64,000 nucleotides of DNA from Erigeron canadensis (lineage: Eukaryota > Streptophyta > Magnoliopsida > Asterales > Asteraceae), in the NCBI RefSeq assembly GCF_010389155.1, contig NC_057761.1, positions 19,098,501 to 19,162,500 of the forward strand. Reading direction: 5' to 3'. Positions within the stretch are counted from its first letter, which is position 1. Each line of letters begins with the position of its first letter. Positions 44,521-56,272 of the stretch are shown in pieces. Made by a program: the position numbers and the translations under genes. The notes under the pieces are model-generated. The model worked only from the letters and a program-made list of their open reading frames with translations. It was not told the origin of the DNA and did no database searches.

Positions 44521-44942
44521 CCTCAAGAACAGCAGATAAGACAAAATAGTCGTGCAGAATCACTAAATCTCTATTTTCTCACTCAGTTTTGAGAGTTAGA
44601 ACTCGATTCAAAAACAGAAATGCTCAGAATTCGATCGCGCACAACCCTAGCAACAAAATTATAGCTCAAATCAACTCAAATTCAAACCCAAAATTTTGAC
44701 TGTTTTCCCACAATTTCGGATTTTGATGAATACAGTGAATTGGATTCTGAAATTTAACATGATGTTTTTTGAGGTGATTTAGAATGGATTTGTGAACAAA
44801 AACAAGAAAATTGAGTGAAAATTGATGTAGAAATGATGAAGAGCAGAGACGGTTTTGTTTGAACACGAATTTTGAATTTTTGAACAAAATCAACACAAAT
44901 CTGTATAGAATTTGTTCTGGATCTTCAACAGATTGTTGTTTT

Positions 44943-44954
44943 GCTCTGATACCA
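44943..44954 (-). other. Primer-binding site, initiator tRNA-Met type
   Basis: TGGTATCAGAGC on the minus strand, two bases inside the LTR. Confidence 0.88.
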
Positions 44955-44956
44955 AA

Positions 44957-45245
44957 TGTAAAACTGTAAATGATTCGTGTTTTGATGCGGAAGTAAGATA
45001 TTCAACAATGGTGGTTAGTGTGTGTAAGTGTGTGTTCTTGAGGGAGAAAGATGTGTGTGTGGGATGATCTGATTACATTCAATATGTAAAATGTGTGGGA
45101 AATGAGTTAACTTGTTACAAGGAAGGAAGATTTGAGGGGTATTTATACTCTAAGGAAACTTACAAAAGCTCCCCTCAACTTTACAATAAGTACATAAACA
45201 TACAATGTTTTTAACTACAACTCAGCACTATTTATATTTCTAACA
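44957..45245 (-). repeat. 5' LTR of the inverted Sirevirus
   Basis: A 289-bp LTR reading TGTTAGAAATATAAATAG to CAGTTTTACA on the minus strand. It has the same layout as the LTR at 51615-51937: TGTTAGAAAT start, TATAAATACCCCTC core, AACACACAC-rich leader. Confidence 0.85.
45140..45147 (-). promoter_or_regulatory. TATA box of the inverted Sirevirus LTR
   Basis: TATAAATA on the minus strand, followed by CCCCTC as in the LTR at 51615. Confidence 0.7.
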
Positions 45246-46514
45246 ACGGAGTACTCAACAATCACAATCGAGTTTACCGTGCTTGACAAGTGTTTCTGAC
45301 AACCTATAATGAGTATGAATCATAAGTCAACTAGACACTTTAAGACACCTTAGACTTTTCTGGAAACTTGACATCATAATCATCTTTTAAAAGCATTACC
45401 ATTAGGAAATAGACTCTCTCACGATTCCGTGCATAGCTTATTCGTCAAAAATGGAGTTACGGTTCAAAAGTTATGGTCATTTAGAAATGTTAACAAAATC
45501 ACTCCCTAACGGGAGTTACGAATATTTGTAACGGGAGTTACAGTGGAGGTGTTATCGCAATTATCCAGCTAACGGGAGTTACACAACCGTAACGGGAGTT
45601 ACGACGACCAGACGTGAAAAACAACTTCAAAACCTAACCAAACACATCCCGAATGACTTTAACACATCTCCAGGTCTTATGAACATCAAATACACTTAAA
45701 ATAAGACCAACATCACTCATTGAAAACACCAATCGATCCTTACATCAATTGCATAAATGAATCCCTCTTTTGATTATCAAAACGACTCGAAACCGCAACG
45801 TTTGATTTAAAAACACAATTGAACACACATGGATCTAATTAAACACTTGGAATTCACTTATTTACATATAAACAACATTATTCAACATTAAACTTTGCAT
45901 CTTGACATAGTTAATCAACTCTATTAATAATTTTACTCACGAAAACGTCGTTTTTAACAGAAAACATCAACTTCCAACAACCCCAGCCCTCATGGTCGAA
46001 TTTACAGGGACAAAACTTACTTTAAAACTTAATCAACAATCAATTGATGATATAATACCTGTAGGGTTGATCAACGGATCAAAAACCAAGCAAAAACCCT
46101 TCCGAAATCCCCCGAAATCGACTATAACTTGAAGAATTAACCTAGAGTTTTGTGTGTGAGAATTTTCTAGGGTTTAGATCTGATTTCCAGCCTTTAGGTC
46201 GTGCATAAGCTATTATATATAGTGGAATAACTTTCAAAACTTTACATCTAGGCCCTCGCACTTCGTTACAACCCGTTTTGGCCCTTAACGGCTCTTTTAA
46301 CGCCTACGGGGACACTTATTGACCCTTATATCTTATCGGGAACATTAATTGGCTTTATTAATCATTATCAACTATAATTTTATTACTATAAATCACTTTA
46401 ACACATATCTCATGTAGATCGTTAAATTCACATAAGCACATATAAAATGCATAATTACTAACGGTCGTTAATGGCAAGTTAACTGCCAACGTCAAAAAGT
46501 TTTGGGATGTTACA
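45246..46514 (-). repeat. LTR fragment of a Tekay-like gypsy element, inverted
   Basis: On the minus strand it opens TGTAACATCCCAAAAC, the TGTAACA start seen in two other LTRs here (49208, 53688). It is cut at 45246 by the Sirevirus LTR. Four copies of TAACGGGAGTTAC lie at 45500-45605. No coding sequence. Confidence 0.6.
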
Positions 46515-46847
46515 GGCTGGCCACAGAAGAGACATCTGGGCATGCTGAAAAGAGAAGGGATTGAATCTTGATATTGTACTTGTATTTTTTATCGTTGACA
46601 AAATTGTAACTTTGTCACCAGTTGATGTCTGTAAATATAAGGTGCAATCTTCAAATTTCACAAGTACTTGTCCAGATTAAGTCTAGAAATTAAAATGTAC
46701 AAACTGGGAACACTGATGATCTATAAAGTGGCTCTCCAGTAATTCAAAATTAGACTTAGTCAAATTTTCAAGGATTTTTCAAGCACAAACTTGTATAGAT
46801 AAAAGCTTGAAAATCCTTGCATAATTTCTAAACAAATAGGGGGAATT
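46515..46847 (+). other. 3' internal remnant of a copia element with polypurine tract
   Basis: Non-coding apart from a short minus frame without known motifs. AATAGGGGGAATT at about 46836-46847 is a polypurine tract directly before an LTR start. Confidence 0.6.
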
Positions 46848-47882
46848 TGTTAGGTCCAGATTTATTGGACTCGCTCCAGACGAAGATCCTGGAGCCCTCT
46901 GAAGATTTGTCCAAAAAGTATGTGAAGACCAATGTTAGGTCCAGTTTTTACTGGACTAGCTCCAGACTTGAAGACTGGAGTAATCCAGAAGATTTGTCCA
47001 GAAATTATGGAAGTCCAGTAAGCGTCTACTTGTACAGGAAATCCGAAGTCTTTCAGATTTGCTTATTGAACTTCACTCCAGTCCAGATCTACTCTACTGA
47101 AGAACATTCTCATTGAAGACAAAGTCTGAAATTTGAAGAAGAAGACTGACATGTGGCGGAGCCCACTGGCAGACTTACCAGATCAACAATTGGAGTCATT
47201 GTCAGTGTTCTAGACCTTACAAGTTTGAACACTGATTTCGAGGAATTGACTTTATGCCTTTACACGCTTTTACCCGGATATCTCTTTTGTCCCTTGTAAA
47301 GGTTTTACACACGTGTAAAGGTGGTTGGCTAAAAGGTGACAAGTCACTATCAATGTGACTTTATCCTTGTACTTTTAGTATTGCATTTAAAGAAAATACT
47401 AAAGTTCCTTAAATGCTCCCAACCACATTGGTACGGCAAAATAATCACTGTAGAGATTATTTTGCCTATAAATACTAAGTCATTTTCCTCTTTCAAATTA
47501 CTTTTGCAATTTGGTGAACTTGCCTAAATACTCTCTATCTAAACAGTTATACTTCACAACTTTAAGTATTTCGATCAAGGAGATTATTTAGCAAGTGTAG
47601 ATCACTTGTAATTCATAAGGTTGTTTAGATACTTACTTTGGTATTATCTAGGTTCCGCAACAACCTTGTATTTTGTTTATACATCAAAAAATAAAATACA
47701 CATTGAAAATTACTTTCGTGTTCCACCTTTATTTAACTTGCTTATTCATTGCTTAAGTCTTGTATTTACTTATTTATATTCTTGCATTTATATTTACGTA
47801 AATACTAGTCCTCATCTAGTACATACTTGACTTGTTGTATTTTACACTCGTGGGTTAAACCATTGGTGAGGGACTTCACAAC
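46848..47882 (+). repeat. 3' LTR of a copia element
   Basis: It begins TGTTAGGTCCAG after the polypurine tract. The first 170 bp are a tandem duplication (units starting at 46849 and 46934). A TATAAATA box stands at 47467. Most of it (47029-47882) recurs directly behind as 47897-48726. Confidence 0.72.
47467..47474 (+). promoter_or_regulatory. TATA box in the copia LTR
   Basis: TATAAATA in TTTGCCTATAAATAC; the same context recurs at 48311 in the second LTR copy. Confidence 0.65.
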
Positions 47883-47896
47883 CAATGAACAACTTA

Positions 47897-48726
47897 CTTG
47901 TACAGAAATCTGGATTCCACCAGATTTGTTCACTGGACTTCTCTCCAGTCAAAGATCATTCTACTAAAGAACATTCTCACTGAAGTCAAAGACTGAAGTC
48001 TGAAGAAAGAAGTCTGACAAATAGCAGAGCTCACTGGAAGACTTACCAGATCTCTTGACTAGAGCCCTTAACAGTGTTCTAGACCTTACAAGTCTGAACA
48101 CTGATTACGGGGAATTGACTTTATGCCTTTACACGCTTTTACTCGGACAACCCTTTTGTCCTTTGTTAAAAGCCTTACACGCGTGTAAAGGTGGTTGGTT
48201 AATTAGAAAACAAGTCACTATCAAGTGACTTTATTCTTGTACTTTAACCAATGCATTTAAGGAATTAAAGTAATTTTCTTAATTAGAATATTATATTTAT
48301 TCTTTTTGCCTATAAATACCAAGTCTTTTCCCTCGTCCAAATTACACTTTTGCAATTTGGTGTCTTTGCTTAAATACTGTCGATCTAAACAGTTATATTT
48401 CACAACTTCAAGTATTTCGATCAAAAGTGTTCATTTAGGAAATATTATCACTTGTAATTCATAAGGTTGTTTAGATACTTAGTTTGTAATATCTTAGTTC
48501 CGCAACAACCTTTTATTTTATTTAACATCAATAAATAAAATACACTTGAAAATTACATTTTGTCTCACGATTAACTTTACTTGCTTATCTTTATATTACT
48601 TAAGTTACGTATTACTTATATATATTCTTGCATTTATATTCATTGTAATACTAGTCCAATCTAGTGCTTACTTGACTTGTTGTATTCTACACTTGTGGGT
48701 TAAACCATCAAGTGAGGGACTTCACA
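47897..48726 (+). repeat. Second, partial tandem copy of the copia LTR
   Basis: It matches 47029-47882 with moderate divergence (shared CTTGTACAG start, GGAATTGACTTTATGCCTTT block, TATAAATA box at 48311, GGGTTAAACCAT near the end). It lacks the first ~180 bp of the LTR. Confidence 0.78.
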
Positions 48727-49207
48727 CAGCATACACTTGTATTCCTCAAAATCTTTTGTTACTTATTAACCAAATCCATATAAATTATCAACATTGAGAC
48801 ATATTGTCTTTTCTAATTTTTCTTTGCCCAATACTTCCCAAGCCAATTATTTTCACTTCCTTATCATTATTACATCATTACCTTACAAAATCATAACTTT
48901 TCTTAAACTTTTAATGTCACATAACGTGGCACAAAAACTATCTCCAAATCTTACCAAGTTTTAATATATGATTCATAGTTGAGCCCGGATAGTAACAATT
49001 TAATATGGACCCAAACAGCCACCTTTTGTTTTGACAAACGATATTTTTATCTAACTATTAATCAAACTAGAAGATTAACAAATAATACCTTAAAAAGATG
49101 ATAATCAAAGCTTATAATTGATTGGGAATGGTTTGACATATTTGGTTTGACCAGAAATCCGCTATTCCTCCTTCTCTTCTTTTCTTTCTCTTTCCCGCCG
49201 ACTCCGT
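48727..49207. other. AT-rich spacer
   Basis: No gene or repeat that I can support. Confidence 0.5.
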
Positions 49208-51094
49208 TGTAACACCCCAATATTTTAAGGTAATAGAAAATTAACTCTTTTTGTAGTTTTGACATTATATTAATTTCCTAGTATTTTGTTTTGAGATAAG
49301 GGGTTAATTTAGTTGGAACTTTAGTGGCTAGCAGGTATTAAACCCACAAAAATAAAGATGGAACGTGGCAAGTGGGTAGAGTGTCCAGCCACTTTATGTT
49401 GATGAATCATAATTTCATTATCTTCCTCTTCTCAAATCCTTCCTTTCTCAAATCCTCTACAATCTTCCACTTCCTTCTAATTCATCAAGGGATTTCATGC
49501 AATTTCACCCTCCTAGATCAAATTAACCAATTCAATCAAGTTATAAGCAAAGTGAGAGCTAGTGGTGATTAGTGAGGGGCCGAAATTATCAAGAAAGAAA
49601 GGAAGAAAATCTGGAAATTTCAATTGTGTTGTTGTCTTTTGAGGTAAGGTTTCCCTAAATTATTTAATTCCAAATTTTAGGGTTCTTGATTTTAAAATTA
49701 GGGTTCTTGGCTAGAAAAATTGGGGATTTTTGTTAATTGAGAATTTCAAGTAGAACCCTAATATATTTGATTGAGAATTTGTTAATTTGATTTAAAGGGG
49801 TTTGTTGATAATGGAAAATTCCCCATAGCAAGAAATTCATATTTGGTGGTGTTTGGCTAGTAATCATGAAATAAAGTTTTATTATGAGAAAATTTGGAAT
49901 TTGTTGAAAGAGGTTTTGAGTAGCCAAATACCACAATGTTAAAATGGATGAATAAGTTTGAGGTGAGTGTATATGTATATAATCATATTCTTGTTATTGG
50001 AGGTCATAGGTGGGTAAATTCCTTTGACCCATTAATTGATTGATTGTGAGAACTAGTAGGTGGGTAAATTCCTACTAGTCATATTGTATGTAAGAGCTAG
50101 TAGGTGGGTAAATTCCTACTAGCCACTTTGTCTATGGCCATGTTGAAAATGAATGTATGTTGTTTGATATGTATGAAATGGCTAGCTTGCTAGACTTTAT
50201 GTGGTGCTTGATGCACAATGTTAAAAAGGGCATGATTATGATTATATGTGTATGCATTTACTAAGCGTAGCTTATATTTTTAGTGTTTAACTCTTTTATA
50301 GGAGTTGGTAGTAGCAAGAGCAAGGAGGTTGTAGAGTAAAGTTCAAGTGAAGTCTTTTGCCATATCCAAGGTTGGTATCTTGGATAATTTGGGTAGAATG
50401 TCCCTTTTGGTACCTAAAGGCTCTTGATACAAGTTCTTTTTGTCAACTTATTTTTGATGAATTTCTGGAAATTTGTGGATGTGATAAAATGTAAGATTTT
50501 GGTAAAGTTTGTATGGTCTTTTAGTACGTGAAAATGTTGTTGACTTGAAAAGCGTCAAAATGGATAAACGACCCATATGGATGTGTAAATGATGTATGAT
50601 CAAATGGGCACTTGAGTTATGTCGTAAATGATGTCTTGTGAAGGTTTGAAATCAGATTTGATATGTGATGGAACTTGTGTTTTTTTTTTAGTTTGAAAAA
50701 GGTTGCAAATTGAGTTAATAGTCAAATTTGATGTTTGGTGTATGCAGTAAGAGTACAGACGCAGACACGGCTGACCGTGCTCAGCGTCTGCAGTATTTCC
50801 TCTTGGTGTTCAGTTTCCAGGAGCATGGACGCAAAACACGGTCGACCGTGCTTGCGGCCGCAGTCCCTCTATCTTTCAGCAACATTTTTCCGTGCTTCAT
50901 CCGATGTTTTTAAGGTCTGAAACTTATAGCATATGTTTATTATAACATATTAAGGTGTTCTAATTTGTTAGATTTTGAATTTGAATATTTTGAGTTTTTC
51001 ACTTTATTTTGTCAAAAATTTTTCTAAGTATGGATTGGTCAAATAAAGTCAACTTGTGTAAAAAAAAAAGGTCGAGTCGAGTTGAGTTCTTACA
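49208..51094 (+). repeat. 5' LTR of a Tekay-like gypsy element
   Basis: From TGTAACACCCCAATATTTTA to GAGTTCTTACA, 1887 bp, followed after four bases by a primer site. A triplet of TAGTAGGTGGGTAAATTCC-like repeats lies at 50008-50125. The palindrome CACGGTCGACCGTG and a near copy CACGGCTGACCGTG lie at 50765-50850. Confidence 0.75.
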
Positions 51095-51098
51095 TTTT

Positions 51099-51115
51099 TG
51101 GTATCAGAGCCATGG
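51099..51115 (+). other. Primer-binding site, initiator tRNA-Met type
   Basis: TGGTATCAGAGCCATGG after the LTR at 49208-51094. The leader continues to about 51614, where the large Sirevirus begins. Confidence 0.85.
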
Positions 51116-51614
51116 TTCAAGGGATTTAGGTATTCGATCTTTTAAGTTAAGATGCCTAGACTTGAACCATAGGAAATTGACTTTGACCTTAGTTTTTGGG
51201 TTGTTCGTGTTTGAGATTTGAAGTATTTAGTAAGGTTTATTTAAAATGAAATAGTTTATGATTCTAATATAGCCGGCCTATTACCGGTCATAAGCTATTA
51301 TGTTTTAAATCGAACTCACCAAATATGGAAATGATTGAACATGAACATTTTGGGTATTAGAGATGAGTGTTTGAAATGAATGTTATATTTAAAGGTTCTT
51401 TGAATTATGATATTGATAATCTTAGTAAACTCTCTTGGGTTGAGTTCTACATTGGTTGACGAGCGATTTAGAGTAGAGGTGCTTGAATTGTTAGAAGTGG
51501 TTTATTGGAGGATGGATAAAACGTGAATGCCTCTATATAATTATAATTGTTTAGGATAATATGATATCGTGAATGTAAAGGTTAGAATGATAAATAAGAA
51601 AAGAAAAGATAGCA
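51116..51614 (+). other. Leader of the Tekay-like element, interrupted
   Basis: No ORF of note. The element's gag and pol are not in the window. They would lie right of the Sirevirus insertion if the element is otherwise intact. Confidence 0.5.
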
Positions 51615-51937
51615 TGTTAGAAATCCAAAATAGTGATAAATTGTAATTTAAGTTATAGGACTTACTTGTTGTTAATTCATAGGCTTATGATTACTAAGGT
51701 TGAGGGGCTAATTGTGATAATTAGCATAATTGTTTAGATTAGCCTATAAATACCCCTCATCACCTTAGGAATCATAACGCTACACACATCCTTGATTCAT
51801 TTTTCACACACTTAATACCATTTCACCTCTAATTCTCTCTCAATACACACATATACACCAAGAACACACACACTAACCAAACACCTTGATTCCGCCATTG
51901 TTGATGTGAATTCGGTGATATAAATCATGTTATTACA
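51615..51937 (+). repeat. 5' LTR of the large Sirevirus
   Basis: A 323-bp LTR, TGTTAGAAATCC to GTTATTACA, followed two bases later by the primer site. It is closely related in layout to 44957-45245. Confidence 0.85.
51745..51752 (+). promoter_or_regulatory. TATA box of the Sirevirus LTR
   Basis: TATAAATA followed by CCCCTC; it should drive the genomic transcript. Confidence 0.7.
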
Positions 51938-51939
51938 TG

Positions 51940-51951
51940 TGGTATCAGAGC
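51940..51951 (+). other. Primer-binding site, initiator tRNA-Met type
   Basis: TGGTATCAGAGC two bases after the 5' LTR. Confidence 0.88.
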
Positions 51952-52376
51952 ATAATATCGTTTTGATAACGATCCATAACCGAATTCAATCACAATTTAT
52001 CAAAAAATCAAAATTATTTCTAGTTTTTTTTGTTCGTCATTTTTCATCACTGAAATTTCAAAGTTCACCTCACAATTCACATAAAATCACAAATGTTTGT
52101 TCACCATTAGATTCGTAATAGTTGATAACATAATCCTTTCAAGTTTCAAGTTCTAATTCAATCTGGATCACGAGTTCGAATTTTGGGTTTTTTGGCGCTA
52201 AAATTTGGGATTTGATTCTGTTATGTTTTGTGTTGATATTTGTTAATCGGGTCGTAGCTAAAGTGATTTCAAACTGTTTGCTAGTGGTTTCATGTTCTAA
52301 TTCCCAGAAAATCAAAAGATATTGAAGTTTTTCAAGTTCATCAATGGAGTTTTATGTTGAAACTGAACTGATAAAG

Positions 52377-53010
52377 AAGACGACTCAAGGACGATCTTGA
52401 GCTAGGACGATCTTGCAAAGATCGTTTCAGTCTTCATACTTGTTTTTCACATTTCAGTGTTGTGGGTTGTAGGACGATCCTCATAAGATCGTTCTGACAA
52501 GTGTGGTTGTGTTGTGAAGTATTGATTGTGGCTAATTAATCCTTTTGGATAGGTTTGGTCAATTCAATTACTTGGAAATAGTTGTGTTACTGAAAGTTTA
52601 GGAAAGAAAAACCAAGACGATCTCAATCAAGATCGTCTTAGCCTGTTGATACTAGGACGATCTCATTCAAGATCGTCTCAGTGTTTGTGTATCTAGGACG
52701 ATCTCATTCAAGATCGTCCCAGTTTTCTTTGAACAAGTTTTGGTTTGATTGATTTTGTGAAGTGCTGTGATTGGGAATCACACCCTTCTTGGGTAACTGA
52801 TCTTCGTGATTGGTTTTGCTCAATTCATTTCGTTCCATCTCACACCGTTACTCTGCCCAAATCGTTTTTAAATACTTAGAAATTTTTTTCTCAAATTCAA
52901 GAAACCTAAAACGATCTCTTTTGCAAGACCGTTTCATTTCATACCATTCAAGATCGTTTCATCTCCAATCTAACAAGATCGTTTCATTCACTTTCCTTAA
53001 AACGATTCTA
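52377..53010 (+). repeat. Hairpin array (GACGATCT/AGATCGTC) in the Sirevirus leader
   Basis: About seven inverted repeats, the best ones (about 52655 and 52695) with stems GACGATCT and AGATCGTC around a 6-base loop. The downstream ones change to AAACGATC...GATCGTTT. All lie between the primer site and the gag ATG at 53073. Confidence 0.85.
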
Positions 53011-53072
53011 ATCAAGATCGTTTCATTTTTTCAACCAAATTCAATTCAATTCTTAATTCAAATCAATTTCTA

Positions 53073-53682
53073 ATGGCTACTCGTGAAGCATTGGCTTTGG
53101 GTACAGACACAAGACCTCCAGTTTTCTACCGTGGTAACTATGGACTTTAGAAGAAAAGGTTCATGGATTATGTGGAACGTCAGACTAATGGTCACATGAT
53201 TAAGGATTCCATCATAAATGGACTTGCAGTGCATCATCATCCTACTACTGGTGCTATACTGACTCCTGATCTTTTGAATGCCGAACAAAAAGATCGAACT
53301 GCTGCTGACAACAGAGCTAGGTCATGCTTATACCAAGCACTACCGGATGAAATCTATGGCTCAGTTGATTCTTATGATACAGCAAAGGAGATTTGGGATG
53401 AAGTTGCAAGACAAATGGAAGGAGCTGATGTGACTTCAACAATCAGATTGACAAATGTCTTAACTGAGTTTGACAACTTCCAGAAATCACCAAATGAATC
53501 TCTTGAGTCAGTGTACTACAGATTTTTCAATGTAATCAATGAATTGAGGAAGAACAAAGTCAAGAAAACTAAAATTGAGTTGAATTTGAACTCAAATCAA
53601 GCAGCATCAAAATCTGACCAAGTTCACCATTCATACTCTCTAAGAATCTTTCAAGCTGAATGAGCACCAAGTTCTAAGGAAG
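53073..53682 (+). pseudogene. gag, N-terminal part of the large Sirevirus
   Basis: ATG 53073 opens MATREALALG..., with an in-frame TAG at about 53148. It resumes as a copia Gag domain (UBN2/DUF4219-like): RFMDYVERQTNGHMIKDSI, ARSCLYQALPDEIYGSV, TAKEIWDEVARQMEGAD, TNVLTEFDNFQKSPNESLES. A frame change near 53590-53650 precedes the solo LTR that begins at 53688. Gag continues at 56268 behind that insertion. Confidence 0.82.
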
Positions 53683-54079
53683 TACTCTGTAACAACCGTC
53701 TGACTATACTTTTCCGTTCGAATAAGGTCAGTTTCCGTCAAACCTAAGTCTAAAGACGTGAGATTCTATGGATTACATTATGATTAAGACATGTAATATT
53801 TATTGTATACTAGTGTTCTAGACTTTTCAAGACCTAGTACGAATGTTTGAGGAAGACGAGCTGTCTAATAAAAATGCCTAAATAAAGATTTAAAATACTT
53901 TCGTGGGTCAAATATGGTCATGTGACTAGTCATATTGTTCGTAATTCAAAATTATATCATAAAATATGGTTAAATCATTTCTATGACTTTCGGTGTTCGT
54001 CTGGTAAGCGAAAAGGACTAAAACTGTCAAGCGTTCCGTTAGTCTGACGAAACCCCCCCCCCCCTTCCTTGGCCATGCC

Positions 54080-54087
54080 TATAAATA
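54080..54087 (+). promoter_or_regulatory. TATA box in the solo LTR
   Basis: TATAAATA in GCCATGCCTATAAATAC. Confidence 0.6.
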
Positions 54088-54744
54088 CAAGACAAGCCTT
54101 TTGCTCTCATTTCCCTTGTTTTGGTCGTTCACCTAGCCACACACACACTCAAGGCTTTCTTTCAAATTCTATCTTGCAAAAATCGCTTGTTTTCGGTTCT
54201 AAACGCTTGCAAATCAATCAAGGCTTCAATCCCCGATCAAGAAACAAGCGAATATTATCATTTTATACATCAAAAATTGTGTAAGTTCTGTTCTTAATCT
54301 ATTCAAGTCGTTTTATATGTATATGTATATGTTTTCTTTTCGGTTCTTATCAAAAGTTAAGCGAATCATGTCTTTGATTTTTGATTGTGCAATTTCGGTT
54401 ACAATTGTGTGTAAGAAACGAATTGAACCTTGATTAAGGCTTTGATTTGATACATTATGCACTTTTGTAATTTGGATCTTGTGCAACTGCAAAAATTGAA
54501 AATATCCTTCACTTGGCTAAAAGACTCTAAAACTAGTCGATTTCACATCCAAGATGAAGGTTGTGCAATTGTCAGACACATGATGTATGAAATCGGTCAA
54601 ACTTCACCCTTTTTGTACTGATTTGTGACACTTTTGAGCAATCAAGACTCATGGATATGGATTGGCTAGCCTTAGATCTCGTTATTTTAACAAAATCGCA
54701 TCAAAATCGTTCGTTTTTGCACAAATCGGGTTTGAATCCGACTC

Positions 54745-54850
54745 CGGCCAGGCTTAGCTTGACCTAGTCTGGTCTAAGCTCGACCTAGGAAGGCTTAGCT
54801 CGACCTAGGCTGGTCTAAGCTCGACCTCTAATGGTCTAGCTCGACCTCCA
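54745..54850 (+). repeat. Short tandem repeat in the solo LTR
   Basis: The words GGCTTAGCTCGACCTAGG and GGTCTAAGCTCGACCT alternate four to five times. No coding meaning. Confidence 0.65.
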
Positions 54851-56272
54851 TGGGTTTTTGTCGCTTAAACGACTCGTAAAGCTCCTAGTTGACTCCAAAT
54901 GACTTGTTTTAACTCTCGGACCCTTAAGTCTTGGGAAGAGCTCATTTTTATCTCTGTCCAGGTCTAACTAGACCTGTAATGGTCGAGTTTGACCACTTCC
55001 CAACTCATATAATCGAATTCTTTAGCCTTTCGTGTCCGTACGCGCTTAATCGGTTCTTAAACTTGACTAGTTTTCTCAAAAGATGTAGTTTTGGTCCAAT
55101 TGACTAACTTATGATTAAATGGTTCTAAAATGACATTTTTGGGCTGTACATGGTCAAGTTCAACCACTAGGTTGAGCTCAACCTCTATTCGTTTCGGTTT
55201 CGCAAACTTTTCGGTTAAAACCTCCGGTTTCGTCTAGTTTTGGTTAAGTTCGAGTGAAACTTATTTTTGGGCTATACAATGATTTCAAATTAGGTTTTAT
55301 TGATAAAATAATGTATTTTGAACTTAAAGGACATTGGTGTCAAAGCCAGACTTCTTTTCGGTTAATACGAGTCTCGTCACTTTTGATAAACTTCGTTTTA
55401 AAAGTTAAATAAAGACATATGGACTGAAAGGCATTTCTAATAGGCTAAGACTTAATACCAAAGACTTTCACTGTGACTTGTCATGTATTATTGATAGGTG
55501 TTGATTGTCGTGGACTTTGATTGTGCTTGTCGTGCTCGTTCGTTAAACTATCATAACACTTTTCAGGTGAGTTTCGTAGCCCCTCTTTTACAAGTTTTGG
55601 GGTGGAAAGTATACTTATTTTCAAACAGTTTTGTCGATTTCTGTTTTATGTTCAATATTGAGCCTGTGTGTATAGAGTTACTTGTGCCATTTGACGTGCT
55701 TTGATCTTGTTGTATGTGTGTGATTATGTGTTTGTTTGTTGTGCTTTGGACGTACTTATTGTGTGTGTTGAGACTTGAGACTTTGGACTAAGGCAGGTAC
55801 CGTAAGACCAGACTTTGAGACATTGAGACTTTTGGACTTATTATGGCGTAACTCTGCTCGTTATATATTGAACTATTACTAGTTTAGACTTAAAATAATC
55901 GACAAAAGACTTATTTCTTTGACTAGACTTTTGACATAAAACCTACGAACTCACCAACCTTTGTGTTGACACGTTTTAGTATACTTTTCAGGTGCTCAGG
56001 CTAATCAGGGATAGAGACTGCTATGCTAGGCTGGACTTCGGAGATTAGTGCTCCTTATTTATCGTCAGATTTTAAGGCTACATGCCTTGGATTATTTCTT
56101 TATGGACTTGTCTGTAATAAGCTATTTTAGCACTGTTATGACTTTGAACTCATGTTTTTGGGAATATATTTAATATATTCTATTTCATTTAGCAGTATCT
56201 ATGTAATTCCATGTCGTGCTGTGCTTTTCATGACACCTCATGTTTCCGCCAACGGTGGGGTGTTACCTACTC

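Larger units (their letters stand above)
53688..56267 (+). mobile_element. Solo LTR of a Tekay-like gypsy element inserted in gag
   Basis: 2580 bp from TGTAACAACCGTC to GGGGTGTTACC. It is flanked by the direct repeat TACTC (53683-53687 and 56268-56272). Removing it rejoins Gag coding sequence. No gag/pol inside, so it is a solo LTR left by LTR-LTR recombination. A poly-C run (54050-54064) and TATAAATA box precede a long transcribed part. A tandem AGCTCGACCT-type repeat lies at about 54745-54850. Confidence 0.85.
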
